Assembly (NCBI GenBank): GCA_038257845.1
Contig: JBBSQL010000074.1
Location: forward strand, 1-7,127
Length of the DNA stretch: 7,127 nucleotides
Source: JAFDXJ01 sp038257845
Lineage (GTDB): Bacteria; Bacteroidota; Bacteroidia; Chitinophagales; Chitinophagaceae
Direction of reading: 5' to 3'
Part shown: one piece after another, positions 1 through 6,533 of the stretch
Numbering within the stretch: position 1 is the first letter of the stretch
How the letters are laid out: the number at the start of each line of letters is the position of its first letter
Program-made: the position numbers and the translations under genes
Notes under the pieces: model-generated
Database searches by the model: none
What the model was told of the DNA's origin: nothing
What the model saw: only the letters and a program-made list of their open reading frames with translations

Positions 1-541
1 AAAGTTAATTACGTTATCTGCCTTCGGCTTCGCTCAGGCAGCATTAAATTTCACAAAAGTTAATTACGTTATCTGCCTTCGGCTTCGCTCAGGCAGCATG
101 AATTTTCTCAAAAGTTAATTGTGTTATCTGCCTTCGGCTTCGCTCAGGCAGCATTAAATTTCACAAAAGTTAATTACGTTATCTGCCTTCGGCTTCGCTC
201 AGGCAGCATTAAATTTCACAAAAGTTAATTACGTTATCTGCCTTCGGCTTCGCTCAGGCAGCATCAAATTTCACAAAAGTTAATTACGTTATCTGCCTTC
301 GGCTTCGCTCAGGCAGCATTAATTTTCTCTAAAGCTAATTACGTTATCTGCCTTCGGCTTCGCTCAGGCAGCATTAATTTTCTCTAAAGCTAATTACGTT
401 ATCTGCCTTCGGCTTCGCTCAGGCAGCAATAATTTTCTCAAAAGTTAATTGTGTTATCTGCCTTCGGCTTCGCTCAGGCAGCATGAATTTTCTCAAAAGT
501 TAATTGTGTTATCTGCCTTCGGCTTCGCTCAGGCAGCATTA
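1..541. repeat. 55-bp tandem array with an invariant hairpin core (10 copies, open on the left)
   Basis: Ten copies of a 24-bp core begin at 18, 73, 128, 183, 238, 293, 348, 403, 458 and 513, always exactly 55 bp apart. The core is CTGCCT, then 12 nt (TCGGCTTCGCTC), then AGGCAG, so it can fold into a 6-bp stem, possibly with a small inner GGC/GCT stem. It is identical in all ten copies and 16 of its 24 bases are G or C. The 31-bp linkers are very AT-rich (6 of 31 G or C in the first) and vary. The array continues beyond base 1 and decays just after the last core at 536. It is non-coding: the period is not a multiple of three and the TTAATTA linker segment puts stops on both strands. The core resembles the GAGCGAAG-type intergenic palindromes (REP-like) known from Bacteroidota and other phyla; that link is from memory. 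Its function is unknown. Confidence 0.95.
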
Positions 542-577
542 TTTCCCCTCTTTGAATTTTTTTCAATTTAAAATAAT

Positions 578-591
578 AATCGTGTACGATT
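578..591. repeat. Short inverted repeat beside the rpsG terminator
   Basis: AATCGT and ACGATT form a perfect 6-bp inverted repeat around a GT spacer. It lies about 10 bp beyond the T-tract of the rpsG terminator, in a very AT-rich stretch. It could be a small protein-binding site or simply extra structure in the run-off region. The neighbouring 552-566 segment also holds a weak TTGAA/TTCAA inverted repeat. No coding sequence is visible between the array and the rpsG stop. Confidence 0.3.
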
Positions 592-600
592 TGAAATAAT

Positions 601-623
601 AAAAAACCCGCAATCGTGCGGGC
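601..623 (-). terminator. Intrinsic terminator of the rpsL-rpsG operon
   Basis: CCCGCA (607-612) and TGCGGG (617-622) form a perfect 6-bp GC-rich stem around an ATCG loop. Read on the minus strand, the stem is followed by six T residues (606-601) and further AT-rich sequence. It lies 27 bp beyond the rpsG stop codon, the right place and orientation to end the ribosomal protein transcript. A shorter run of four T residues on the plus-strand side (624-627) could allow weak bidirectional function. Confidence 0.9.
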
Positions 624-649
624 TTTTATAAATTGTTTTTATAAAAAGA

Positions 650-1117
650 TTAGATCCTGAAATGGGAGAACGCTTTATTCGCTTCTGCCATTCTGTGTGT
701 ATCTTCTTTCTTTTTGAAAGCAGCGCCTTCACCCTTGCTTGCTGAGATCAGTTCATTGGCGAGTTTATCTGCCATTGTACGGCCATTGCGTTCACGGCTG
801 TAGCGGATGATCCATTTTATACATAAAGAAATTTTCCTGTCTGCACGAACTTCAGTTGGAATCTGGAATGTAGCGCCACCGATTCTTCGGCTGCGTACTT
901 CTACAGATGGCGTAACATTTGCCAATGCACGTTTCCATATTTCATAGCCTTCCTCACCAGTTTGTTTGGTGATCTTGTCCATGGCTGTATAAAAAGAACT
1001 GATCGCTGTGCTCTTTTTCCCGTCCCACATAATATTATTGATAAACCGGGTAACCAGTTTGTCTTTGTACCTGTCATCAGGAGCTAAGGGTAATTTTTTG
1101 GCTTGCGCTTTCCGCAT
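650..1117 (-). CDS. rpsG: 30S ribosomal protein S7
   Basis: S7 binds the 3' major domain of 16S rRNA, nucleates assembly of the 30S head and sits near the mRNA exit channel and E site. The 155-residue product has normal bacterial length. Family landmarks are DGKKSTA (residues 32-38), the block around VEVRSRRIGGATFQIPTEVR (72-91) and the C-terminal KKEDTHRMAEANKAF segment ending in SHFRI. The ATG at 1117 fits the family N-terminus; no clear Shine-Dalgarno precedes it, which is usual in Bacteroidota. The gene follows rpsL by 23 bp and is almost certainly cotranscribed with it. That gap is much shorter than the enterobacterial rpsL-rpsG spacer that carries the S7 autoregulatory site, so such control is not evident here. 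A terminator follows 27 bp downstream and fusA does not. Confidence 0.98.
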   Translation of the reverse strand: MRKAQAKKLPLAPDDRYKDKLVTRFINNIMWDGKKSTAISSFYTAMDKITKQTGEEGYEIWKRALANVTPSVEVRSRRIGGATFQIPTEVRADRKISLCIKWIIRYSRERNGRTMADKLANELISASKGEGAAFKKKEDTHRMAEANKAFSHFRI

Positions 1118-1140
1118 ATTTCAATGAATTAATTGACGAA

Positions 1141-1524
1141 TTATTTTTTCTTTGCTTTTTCTTTCTTGGTACCGTATTTCGAACGGCTTTGTTTACGGTC
1201 TTTTACACCGGCAGTATCCAGGCTTCCGCGAACGATATGATAACGCACACCCGGTAAATCTTTCACACGGCCTCCGCGAATCAACACGATGGAGTGTTCC
1301 TGTAAATTATGGCCTTCACCCGGAATATAAGCGATCACTTCAATCTTATTTGTCAGCCTTACTTTGGCCACTTTCCTCAATGCGGAGTTTGGTTTTTTAG
1401 GCGTAGTTGTATATACCCTTGTGCAAACGCCCCTGCGCTGCGGGCAGGAATCGAGTGCCCTTGATTTGCTTTTGGCCCTGATAATTGTGCGGCCTTTTCT
1501 AACTAATTGCTGTATTGTTGGCAT
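1141..1524 (-). CDS. rpsL: 30S ribosomal protein S12
   Basis: S12 lies at the decoding centre of the small subunit and controls translational accuracy. The 127-residue protein carries the signature TTTPKKPNSALRKVAKVRL (residues 39-57), GEGHNLQEHS (69-78) and GGRVKDLPGVRYH (84-96). Lysines 43 and 88 (42 and 87 in Escherichia coli mature numbering) are both present. These are the classic sites of streptomycin resistance changes, so the sequence is the sensitive type at both. Asp89 sits in the KDLPG context methylthiolated by RimO in other bacteria. The C-terminus ends in a Lys-rich tail. The ATG at 1524 has an AAAGG (minus strand, 1535-1531) six bases upstream, a weak ribosome binding site. It is the first gene of the rpsL-rpsG operon, driven by the promoter at 1550-1579. 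Confidence 0.98.
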   Translation of the reverse strand: MPTIQQLVRKGRTIIRAKSKSRALDSCPQRRGVCTRVYTTTPKKPNSALRKVAKVRLTNKIEVIAYIPGEGHNLQEHSIVLIRGGRVKDLPGVRYHIVRGSLDTAGVKDRKQSRSKYGTKKEKAKKK

Positions 1525-1549
1525 TATAAACCTTTAATTTTTCGGACGG

Positions 1550-1579
1550 CAAAGGTAGAAGCAGATACTGAGAAAACAA
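1550..1579 (-). promoter_or_regulatory. Bacteroidota-type promoter for rpsL-rpsG
   Basis: Read on the minus strand, a TTG (1579-1577) is followed by exactly 19 bases and then TACCTTTG (1557-1550). This is a perfect match to the Bacteroidota primary sigma factor pattern TTG-N19-TAnnTTTG. Transcription would start a few bases downstream, near 1543-1545, leaving a leader of only about 20 nt before the rpsL ATG. It lies in the 131-bp gap after ispD, so the ribosomal genes have their own promoter even though they follow the ispD cluster on the same strand. Confidence 0.88.
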
Positions 1580-1655
1580 AATAAGTATGGAAATTTATTA
1601 TTAGGCAATAAAACCGGGCATTTTAAGGCGAACAAAATGGATGTTTTGGAGAAAA

Positions 1656-2330
1656 TCAGGTTGCATTCCTGTTTGCTAAAATTTGCTGCGCAAATAAAAG
1701 ATCCGACGGTCGGGTAATTTTTATGTTCTCAAATTCCCCATCTGTTAGAGAAATATCCCGGCCCATGGCTTCTACAACGGATGCTTCATCGGTAAAATTT
1801 TTGGAATATGTCTGTGCAAATGCGGGTAAAATAATTTCACTCAGAAATACCTGTGGCGTTTGAATAATCTTAATTTCTTCCCTATTGGCGATGGTATATT
1901 TTCCGTTTTGCAAAATGCGCATACTGTCTGTAGATGTGATTGCCGGAATTGCGCTGCCATTTTTTAATGCATCCTCATAGCATCGCTGAATCAAACCGGG
2001 TGAGACCAAACACCTTACTGCATCGTGTACAAAAATCATGGATGCTTCACTGATCAATGAAAGGCCGGCTTTCACTGAGTCAAAACGGGTAATACCACCT
2101 TGTATTATTTGAATTTTTTTTCCTTCAAAAGTGGCCGCTATTTTTTTTCCTTCCTCTAAATGTTCAGCGGGACAAACCAATATAATTTCAATCTCCGGGT
2201 AAGCCTGGAAAAATGCATTTACGGAATACCAAAGTATAGGTTTGTTGTTTATGGGTAAAAATTGTTTGGGCTTTTCGCTACCCATTCTTTTCCCTGAGCC
2301 ACCTGCTACAATTACTGCAATTTTTTTCAT
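1656..2330 (-). CDS. ispD: 2-C-methyl-D-erythritol 4-phosphate cytidylyltransferase
   Basis: IspD transfers CMP from CTP to 2-C-methyl-D-erythritol 4-phosphate, the third step of the MEP route to isoprenoid precursors, in the cytosol. The 224 residues match the usual single-domain enzyme. The nucleotide-binding N-terminus AGGSGKRMGSEKPKQFLPI (residues 9-27) contains Arg15 and Lys22, which align with the catalytic Arg20 and Lys27 of the Escherichia coli enzyme. Other family blocks are GGITRFDSVKAGL, VHDAVRCLVSP, TPQVF, FTDEASVVE and the C-terminal GEFENIKITRPSDL. There is no fused IspF domain. The ATG at 2330 lies 15 bp after the iaaA stop, so it is probably the last gene of the permease cluster. 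No convincing terminator follows, so some transcription may enter rpsL. An alternative of the related ribitol-5-phosphate cytidylyltransferase (TarI) group is possible but less likely. Confidence 0.92.
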   Translation of the reverse strand: MKKIAVIVAGGSGKRMGSEKPKQFLPINNKPILWYSVNAFFQAYPEIEIILVCPAEHLEEGKKIAATFEGKKIQIIQGGITRFDSVKAGLSLISEASMIFVHDAVRCLVSPGLIQRCYEDALKNGSAIPAITSTDSMRILQNGKYTIANREEIKIIQTPQVFLSEIILPAFAQTYSKNFTDEASVVEAMGRDISLTDGEFENIKITRPSDLLFAQQILANRNAT

Positions 2331-2345
2331 CCTCAGGGGAATTTT

Positions 2346-3296
2346 TTATTTATCATAAATCAAAACAGTTTCTTCCCCATCACTGTTTTTAAATGCGCGG
2401 TACATACCGGCACTGTTGAAAACCATGGCTGCATTGCCTTGTGCATCCACGCCGATCATGCCACCTTCACCATCAATTTTCACTAATTTATCTTTCACAA
2501 CAACATTCATCGCTTCCTGCAAACTCATGCCTTTATATTCCATTAGGCAACTTACATCATGCGCGGCAACAACCTGGATAAACATTTCTCCATGACCTGT
2601 ACAACTGATGGCACAGGTATTATTATTGGCATACGTGCCTGCACCAATTATGGGGCTGTCACCAATTCTTCCAAACTTTTTATTGGTCATGCCACCCGTA
2701 CTTGTACCTGCAGCAATATTTCCTTTTTCATCACAGGCTACCGCACCAACTGTACCGAATTTTTTTTCACGCATGAGTTCATCTAAACGCTGATGCGTGT
2801 GGTCTAAAGAATAATTATCTGAATCCCTGATTTCTTTCCATTGATCATAACGGAACTGGGAAAAAAAGTATTCATCAGGTTCGAGTTTTATACCTTGTTT
2901 TATGGCAAAATCATTCGCCCCTTTTCCACTTAAAAAAATATGGTTGCTATTCAGCATTACCTCAGCAGCCAATTCTATCGGGTTGCGAACATTGCGCACA
3001 CCGCAAACTGCGCCGGCGGCCAGGTTTTTCCCATTCATAATTGCAGCATCCATTTCCTGTAACCCTTTTTTTGTAAAAACCGCACCTCGCCCTGCGTTAA
3101 AAAGCATATTGTCTTCCAGGATTACGATCGCGGCTTTCACTGCATTCACGGCTAACCCGCCTTCTTCCAAAACGGCGTAACCTGCGTCACGTGCTGCTTT
3201 CAGCCCAATTAAATAAGCTTCTTCCAATTCGGGTGTCATATCTTCTTTAAGAATTGTACCTGCGCCTCCATGAATGACCATTGTAAATTTTCCCAT
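2346..3296 (-). CDS. iaaA: Isoaspartyl peptidase / L-asparaginase (Ntn hydrolase, family T2)
   Basis: These enzymes hydrolyse beta-aspartyl dipeptides, which arise from damaged Asp and Asn residues, and usually asparagine as well. They are made as precursors that cut themselves before a threonine. Here the site is GTVGAVA, so Thr182 would be the nucleophile and N-terminus of the beta subunit. Other active-site blocks are TSTGGMTNK (198-206), GRIGDSP (209-215, with Arg210 and Asp213 placed to bind substrate) and CTGHGE (232-237). The N-terminus has the family HGGAGT motif at 9-14, and NAGRGAVF is at 67-74. The 316-residue length is normal and there is no signal peptide, so it should be cytosolic. 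The ATG at 3296 is kept; Met6 is a possible alternative start. The gene lies 41 bp after the kinase and 15 bp before ispD, probably in one transcript. Confidence 0.93.
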   Translation of the reverse strand: MGKFTMVIHGGAGTILKEDMTPELEEAYLIGLKAARDAGYAVLEEGGLAVNAVKAAIVILEDNMLFNAGRGAVFTKKGLQEMDAAIMNGKNLAAGAVCGVRNVRNPIELAAEVMLNSNHIFLSGKGANDFAIKQGIKLEPDEYFFSQFRYDQWKEIRDSDNYSLDHTHQRLDELMREKKFGTVGAVACDEKGNIAAGTSTGGMTNKKFGRIGDSPIIGAGTYANNNTCAISCTGHGEMFIQVVAAHDVSCLMEYKGMSLQEAMNVVVKDKLVKIDGEGGMIGVDAQGNAAMVFNSAGMYRAFKNSDGEETVLIYDK

Positions 3297-3337
3297 CTTA
3301 TTTTTTACTAAAAATGATTAATTGAATTTGTATTTAT

Positions 3338-4324
3338 CTATAATAATTTTAAACATTCTTCCTGCAATTTTTTTTTATTTATAGAAATTGTACCTGCTTC
3401 TTCACAAACCAAACCACCGGCGATGTTGGCAATTTTTGCTGCTAAAATCATATCGTTGCTGGCTGCAAACACCAATGAAGCAATAGCGATTACGGTATCT
3501 CCGGCGCCACTTACATCCGCTATATCGCGGTTATGTGACGGAATGAGCACACTTTGTTCGCTGCTTTTTGCAAAGATGCCTTTTTCTGATAAAGTGATCA
3601 ATGAAATTTTATGTGAAAGTATTTCCTGTAACCGTGTATGAATTTTCTCCAGGCCATTTATTTCAAGCTCATCATCGGTGAGATGCAATGCTTCTTTTAC
3701 TTCTTTCAGGTTGGGTTTAAAAATGCCGGATTGAGCGTATTCAAAAAAATTCTTTTGTTTGGGATCAACAGTCGTAAGAATATTTTTTTCACGGCAGGCT
3801 GCAAGCATTTCATGAATACAATTTTTTGTCAGTACACCTTTATTATAATCTTCAAAAATGACTACAGAAACATTTTTCTCTGCTATAAATGTTTTAAAAT
3901 TTTCCACCAGTCTTTTTTCAGTATCCGCATCAACATCTTCCGTGACTTCATCATCAATGCGCATCATTTGCTGGTTGCGGCCCATGATGCGGATCTTATT
4001 GGTAGTAGGCCGCTCATCACTGCGTAAAATATATTGCGTAACAATATTTTCTTTTTCTAATTTTTCCAAAAGCAGGTCACCAGTTGCATCATTGCCTGTC
4101 ACTGAAAATAAAGTCGTGTGTGCACAGAGCGCAATAGTATTCAAAGCCACATTGCCCGCGCCGCCGATCCTGTATTCTGTATGTGTGCGGGAAAGTACTG
4201 GTACCGGTGCTTCGGGGGAAATGCGTTCTACATTTCCCCACCAATAAGTATCCAGCATAATATCTCCAACGATCACAACCTGTAACCGTTCAATATCCGC
4301 AAATAACTGATCCGTATTTACCAT
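3338..4324 (-). CDS. rfaE1: D-glycero-beta-D-manno-heptose-7-phosphate kinase (PfkB family)
   Basis: This kinase phosphorylates C1 of D-glycero-beta-D-manno-heptose 7-phosphate, a step in making ADP-heptose for surface glycans. The 328 residues correspond to the N-terminal kinase domain of HldE/RfaE only. Visible motifs are GDIMLD (20-25), ERISPEAPVPVL (33-44, typical of this subfamily), GGAGNVALN (54-62), VDPK (187-190), KPN (203-205) and the ribokinase signature DVSGAGDT (270-277), whose Asp276 is the expected catalytic base. The cytidylyltransferase-like C-terminal domain of bifunctional HldE is absent, so the adenylyl transfer must be done by a separate protein (HldC type) encoded outside the window. 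The ATG overlaps the permease stop by one base (TAATG), a strong sign of translational coupling. Another sugar kinase of the PfkB family is possible, but the RISPEAPVP block favours the heptose kinase. Confidence 0.9.
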   Translation of the reverse strand: MVNTDQLFADIERLQVVIVGDIMLDTYWWGNVERISPEAPVPVLSRTHTEYRIGGAGNVALNTIALCAHTTLFSVTGNDATGDLLLEKLEKENIVTQYILRSDERPTTNKIRIMGRNQQMMRIDDEVTEDVDADTEKRLVENFKTFIAEKNVSVVIFEDYNKGVLTKNCIHEMLAACREKNILTTVDPKQKNFFEYAQSGIFKPNLKEVKEALHLTDDELEINGLEKIHTRLQEILSHKISLITLSEKGIFAKSSEQSVLIPSHNRDIADVSGAGDTVIAIASLVFAASNDMILAAKIANIAGGLVCEEAGTISINKKKLQEECLKLL

Positions 4325-5766
4325 TACTCTGTCTTAATATTTTTTCTGCCGGAAGCAATTGTAATATAATAAACTGGTATGCCCGCCAGTACTATTCCTA
4401 AACCCCATAAAGTATATTCCGGTTTGAATATGATGAGGAATACACAAAATATTATACCCAGGATAATATACAATGCCGGTAATACAGGATAGGCAAATGC
4501 TTTATAAGGCCTTTCCGCATTTGGTTCTCTTTTCCGGAGTACAAAAATACCAATTATGGTAAGTACATAAAAAAGAACTACTACAAATGCGATCATATCC
4601 AACAGGTCATTATAACCTCCACTTAAACATAAAATACATGCTACCGTTGCCTGTGCCCATAAAGCCCATTGCGGCACAGCATTTTTATTAAGCTTAGCTG
4701 CCTGTTTAAAGAAAAGTCCATCCTGTGCCATGGTATAATATACACGTGCTCCGGCTAATATTAATCCATTATTACAACCAAAAGTTGACACCATGATCAT
4801 CACTGCAATGATGATAGCGCCTGCATTTCCAAATATAGCTGTGGATGCGGCAACTGCTACGCGGTCACCTTCGGGATAAGCGATCTGATCCAGTGAAAGT
4901 GCGTTGAGGTACATCAGGTTCATCGAAATATAAATCAATGACACGATGAGTGTGCCCAGGAATAAACTCAGTCCGATGTTGCGCTTTGGGTTTTTTATTT
5001 CTCCCGCAATAAAAGTTACATTATTCCAGGCATCGCTGCTAAATAATGAACCCACCATAGATGCAGCAATGGCACCAATTAAAACGGTTCCGCCTATCGG
5101 CAGCCAGTTGCCGTGCAAGACAAATGATCCGTCCTTTTTTTCGAGTTGCAGGGCATTCAAACCAGTTTGCCAGTTGTCTCCCCAGAAGCTGTGTTTTACA
5201 AATAAAAATCCGGCGATGATGAGGCCGAATAATGATAAAAGTTTGACCGTTGTAAAAATATTTTGAATAATTTTTCCTCCTTTAATGCCGCGTGTATTGG
5301 TATATGTCAAAAATAATATTAATGCGATGGCGAGCAATTGCGCGGCAGAAATATTCAACTGGCCGAAAGTAAAGAGGATATTATTTTCACCGACTTCCGG
5401 TACAAGGTATGCGGTGAATCTGCTGAAAGCCACACCCACAGCGGCGATTGTGGCTGTTTGAATAACAGTGAATGAGCTCCAGCCATATAAAAAACCGGCG
5501 AGGGGATTAAAGGCTTCTTTTAAATAAACATATTGACCGCCGGCTTTGGGATACATGCCACTGAGTTCACCATAACTTACCGCAGCCATGATGGTCATCA
5601 GTGCAGTGATCAGCCAGACAACGATGAGCCAGCCTGCACTTCCCACATTACGGGCGATATCAGTACTTACAATAAAAATACCCGATCCGATCATAGAACC
5701 GGCAACGATCATCGTTCCGTCTATAAGCCCGAGTGAAGGTTTGAATTCAGTTTTGTTTTGGTTCAT
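4324..5766 (-). CDS. APC superfamily amino acid permease
   Basis: A 480-residue inner-membrane protein with about 12 hydrophobic segments, roughly at 13-33, 45-67, 88-118, 139-157, 168-190, 224-253, 266-290, 312-345, 365-382, 388-410, 425-447 and 449-470. The first segment holds GSMIGSGIF (23-31), the unwound substrate-binding glycine motif of APC transporters. The loop after segment 2 holds the conserved SYGELSGMYPKAGGQYVYL (64-82). These place it in the amino acid/polyamine/organocation group, closest in appearance to LAT-type transporters and exchangers such as SteT. The substrate cannot be read from sequence. It is the first gene of the permease-kinase-peptidase-ispD cluster. The ATG at 5766 has no Shine-Dalgarno, and no good promoter is visible in the 87 bp before it, which contain the terminator of the preceding ompH-like gene. 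Confidence 0.92.
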   Translation of the reverse strand: MNQNKTEFKPSLGLIDGTMIVAGSMIGSGIFIVSTDIARNVGSAGWLIVVWLITALMTIMAAVSYGELSGMYPKAGGQYVYLKEAFNPLAGFLYGWSSFTVIQTATIAAVGVAFSRFTAYLVPEVGENNILFTFGQLNISAAQLLAIALILFLTYTNTRGIKGGKIIQNIFTTVKLLSLFGLIIAGFLFVKHSFWGDNWQTGLNALQLEKKDGSFVLHGNWLPIGGTVLIGAIAASMVGSLFSSDAWNNVTFIAGEIKNPKRNIGLSLFLGTLIVSLIYISMNLMYLNALSLDQIAYPEGDRVAVAASTAIFGNAGAIIIAVMIMVSTFGCNNGLILAGARVYYTMAQDGLFFKQAAKLNKNAVPQWALWAQATVACILCLSGGYNDLLDMIAFVVVLFYVLTIIGIFVLRKREPNAERPYKAFAYPVLPALYIILGIIFCVFLIIFKPEYTLWGLGIVLAGIPVYYITIASGRKNIKTE

Positions 5767-5795
5767 GTATGGTTGGTTTTATGCGATAAAGGAAT

Positions 5796-5826
5796 AAAAA
5801 AATCCCGGTTTATTAAAACGGGATTT
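5796..5826 (-). terminator. Intrinsic terminator after the ompH-like gene
   Basis: AAATCCCG (5800-5807) and CGGGATTT (5819-5826) form a perfect 8-bp stem with an 11-nt loop. On the minus strand the stem runs into seven T residues (5802-5796, partly shared with the stem end). It begins 27 bp after the ompH-like stop codon and ends 29 bp before the permease ATG, so it should at least partly separate the two transcripts. Confidence 0.82.
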
Positions 5827-5853
5827 GAAGATAGGTGAATTTTAAAAAACCAA

Positions 5854-6450
5854 TTATTTTTTCTTTGAATTTTTATATTCATCGTTCAGTTTGCCGACAA
5901 TGTCTTTGGTAATATTGTTGATGGTATCCTTATAATAAAGATAGTCATTATCATTAGAAGCAAAAATATAGGCGAAGCCTTTATCTGTGCTATAGGTTTT
6001 CAAAAACTCCTGGATCTTTTGTTTTACGCCCTGCATTTTTTCCATGGCTTCGGACTGCATTTCCTGGCTCACACTTTGTTCTTTCGCCTGATAATCATTT
6101 TGCATTTGCATTAAATCCTGTTGATATTGACCCTGTTCGGCCTGGGATAAATTAGGACCTTTTTGGTTATACTCTTTCAATTTTCCCATATAATTATTCC
6201 GCAGTTTATTGAGATCGCGGGTATTATCATCATCTTTTCCTTTCAGGTAATCGCGCACTTCAATGAAGTACTGGTATTGGTTTTGAAGGGAATCGAGATC
6301 AAAATAGGCGATCTTACCGCGTATGCTGTCACCTGTATTTTTATGATTGATCACAGGGCCGGTTTCATTGCCGGAATTATAGGAACGGTAAAAAAGAAAT
6401 ACCACTGCGGCGAGCAAAATAAAATTGGAAACTATTAAAAATTTCTTCAT
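5854..6450 (-). CDS. OmpH/Skp-family periplasmic chaperone-like protein
   Basis: Skp/OmpH proteins are periplasmic trimers whose helical arms hold unfolded outer membrane proteins. The 198-residue product has a hydrophobic N-terminal segment (residues 4-20) after MKK, which would direct it to the periplasm. No clear signal peptidase site or lipobox Cys follows, so it may stay anchored. Residues 45-59 (GKIAYFDLDSLQNQY) match the strand that begins the OmpH core in Bacteroidota homologues. Residues about 62-145 are a long charged, Gln- and Met-rich coiled coil. The segment 156-185 (DKGFAYIFAS, then LYYKDTINNITKDIV) matches the family's C-terminal strands and helix. The family call is good; a true chaperone role is inferred. 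The gene appears monocistronic: a terminator follows, and its start faces the divergent lipoprotein gene. It is not next to bamA, unlike typical skp. Confidence 0.85.
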   Translation of the reverse strand: MKKFLIVSNFILLAAVVFLFYRSYNSGNETGPVINHKNTGDSIRGKIAYFDLDSLQNQYQYFIEVRDYLKGKDDDNTRDLNKLRNNYMGKLKEYNQKGPNLSQAEQGQYQQDLMQMQNDYQAKEQSVSQEMQSEAMEKMQGVKQKIQEFLKTYSTDKGFAYIFASNDNDYLYYKDTINNITKDIVGKLNDEYKNSKKK

Positions 6451-6533
6451 GCAATTTTTGATTAGGGGGCGAATATAAAAATTATGGCAAAAAGGGAATT
6501 GTTAAAAGAAAGAGAGAGATGAAGGGTAGATTC

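Noticed and set aside
1..541. CRISPR array
   Set aside because: The repeat spacing looks similar, but the 31-bp intervals are near-identical to each other rather than unique, the 24-bp core is a self-complementary hairpin, and no cas gene is present.
1..541. Coding repeat (repeat protein gene)
   Set aside because: A 55-bp period shifts the frame each unit and the linkers contain stops on both strands.
1152..1400. Plus-strand open frame of 82 codons inside rpsL
   Set aside because: It is antisense to the highly conserved S12 gene and its translation resembles no known protein; it is a shadow frame.
1619..1639. Terminator after ispD
   Set aside because: CATTTT/AAAATG is only a 6-bp AT-rich inverted repeat with no clean T-tract after it; too weak to call.
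3638..4247. Two plus-strand open frames of 129 codons each within the kinase gene
   Set aside because: Both lie opposite a clearly conserved PfkB kinase, overlap each other in different frames and show no recognisable motif.
5826..5833. Minus-strand promoter for the permease (TATCTTCA)
   Set aside because: Two mismatches to TAnnTTTG, no TTG at the right distance, and transcription would start inside the terminator stem.
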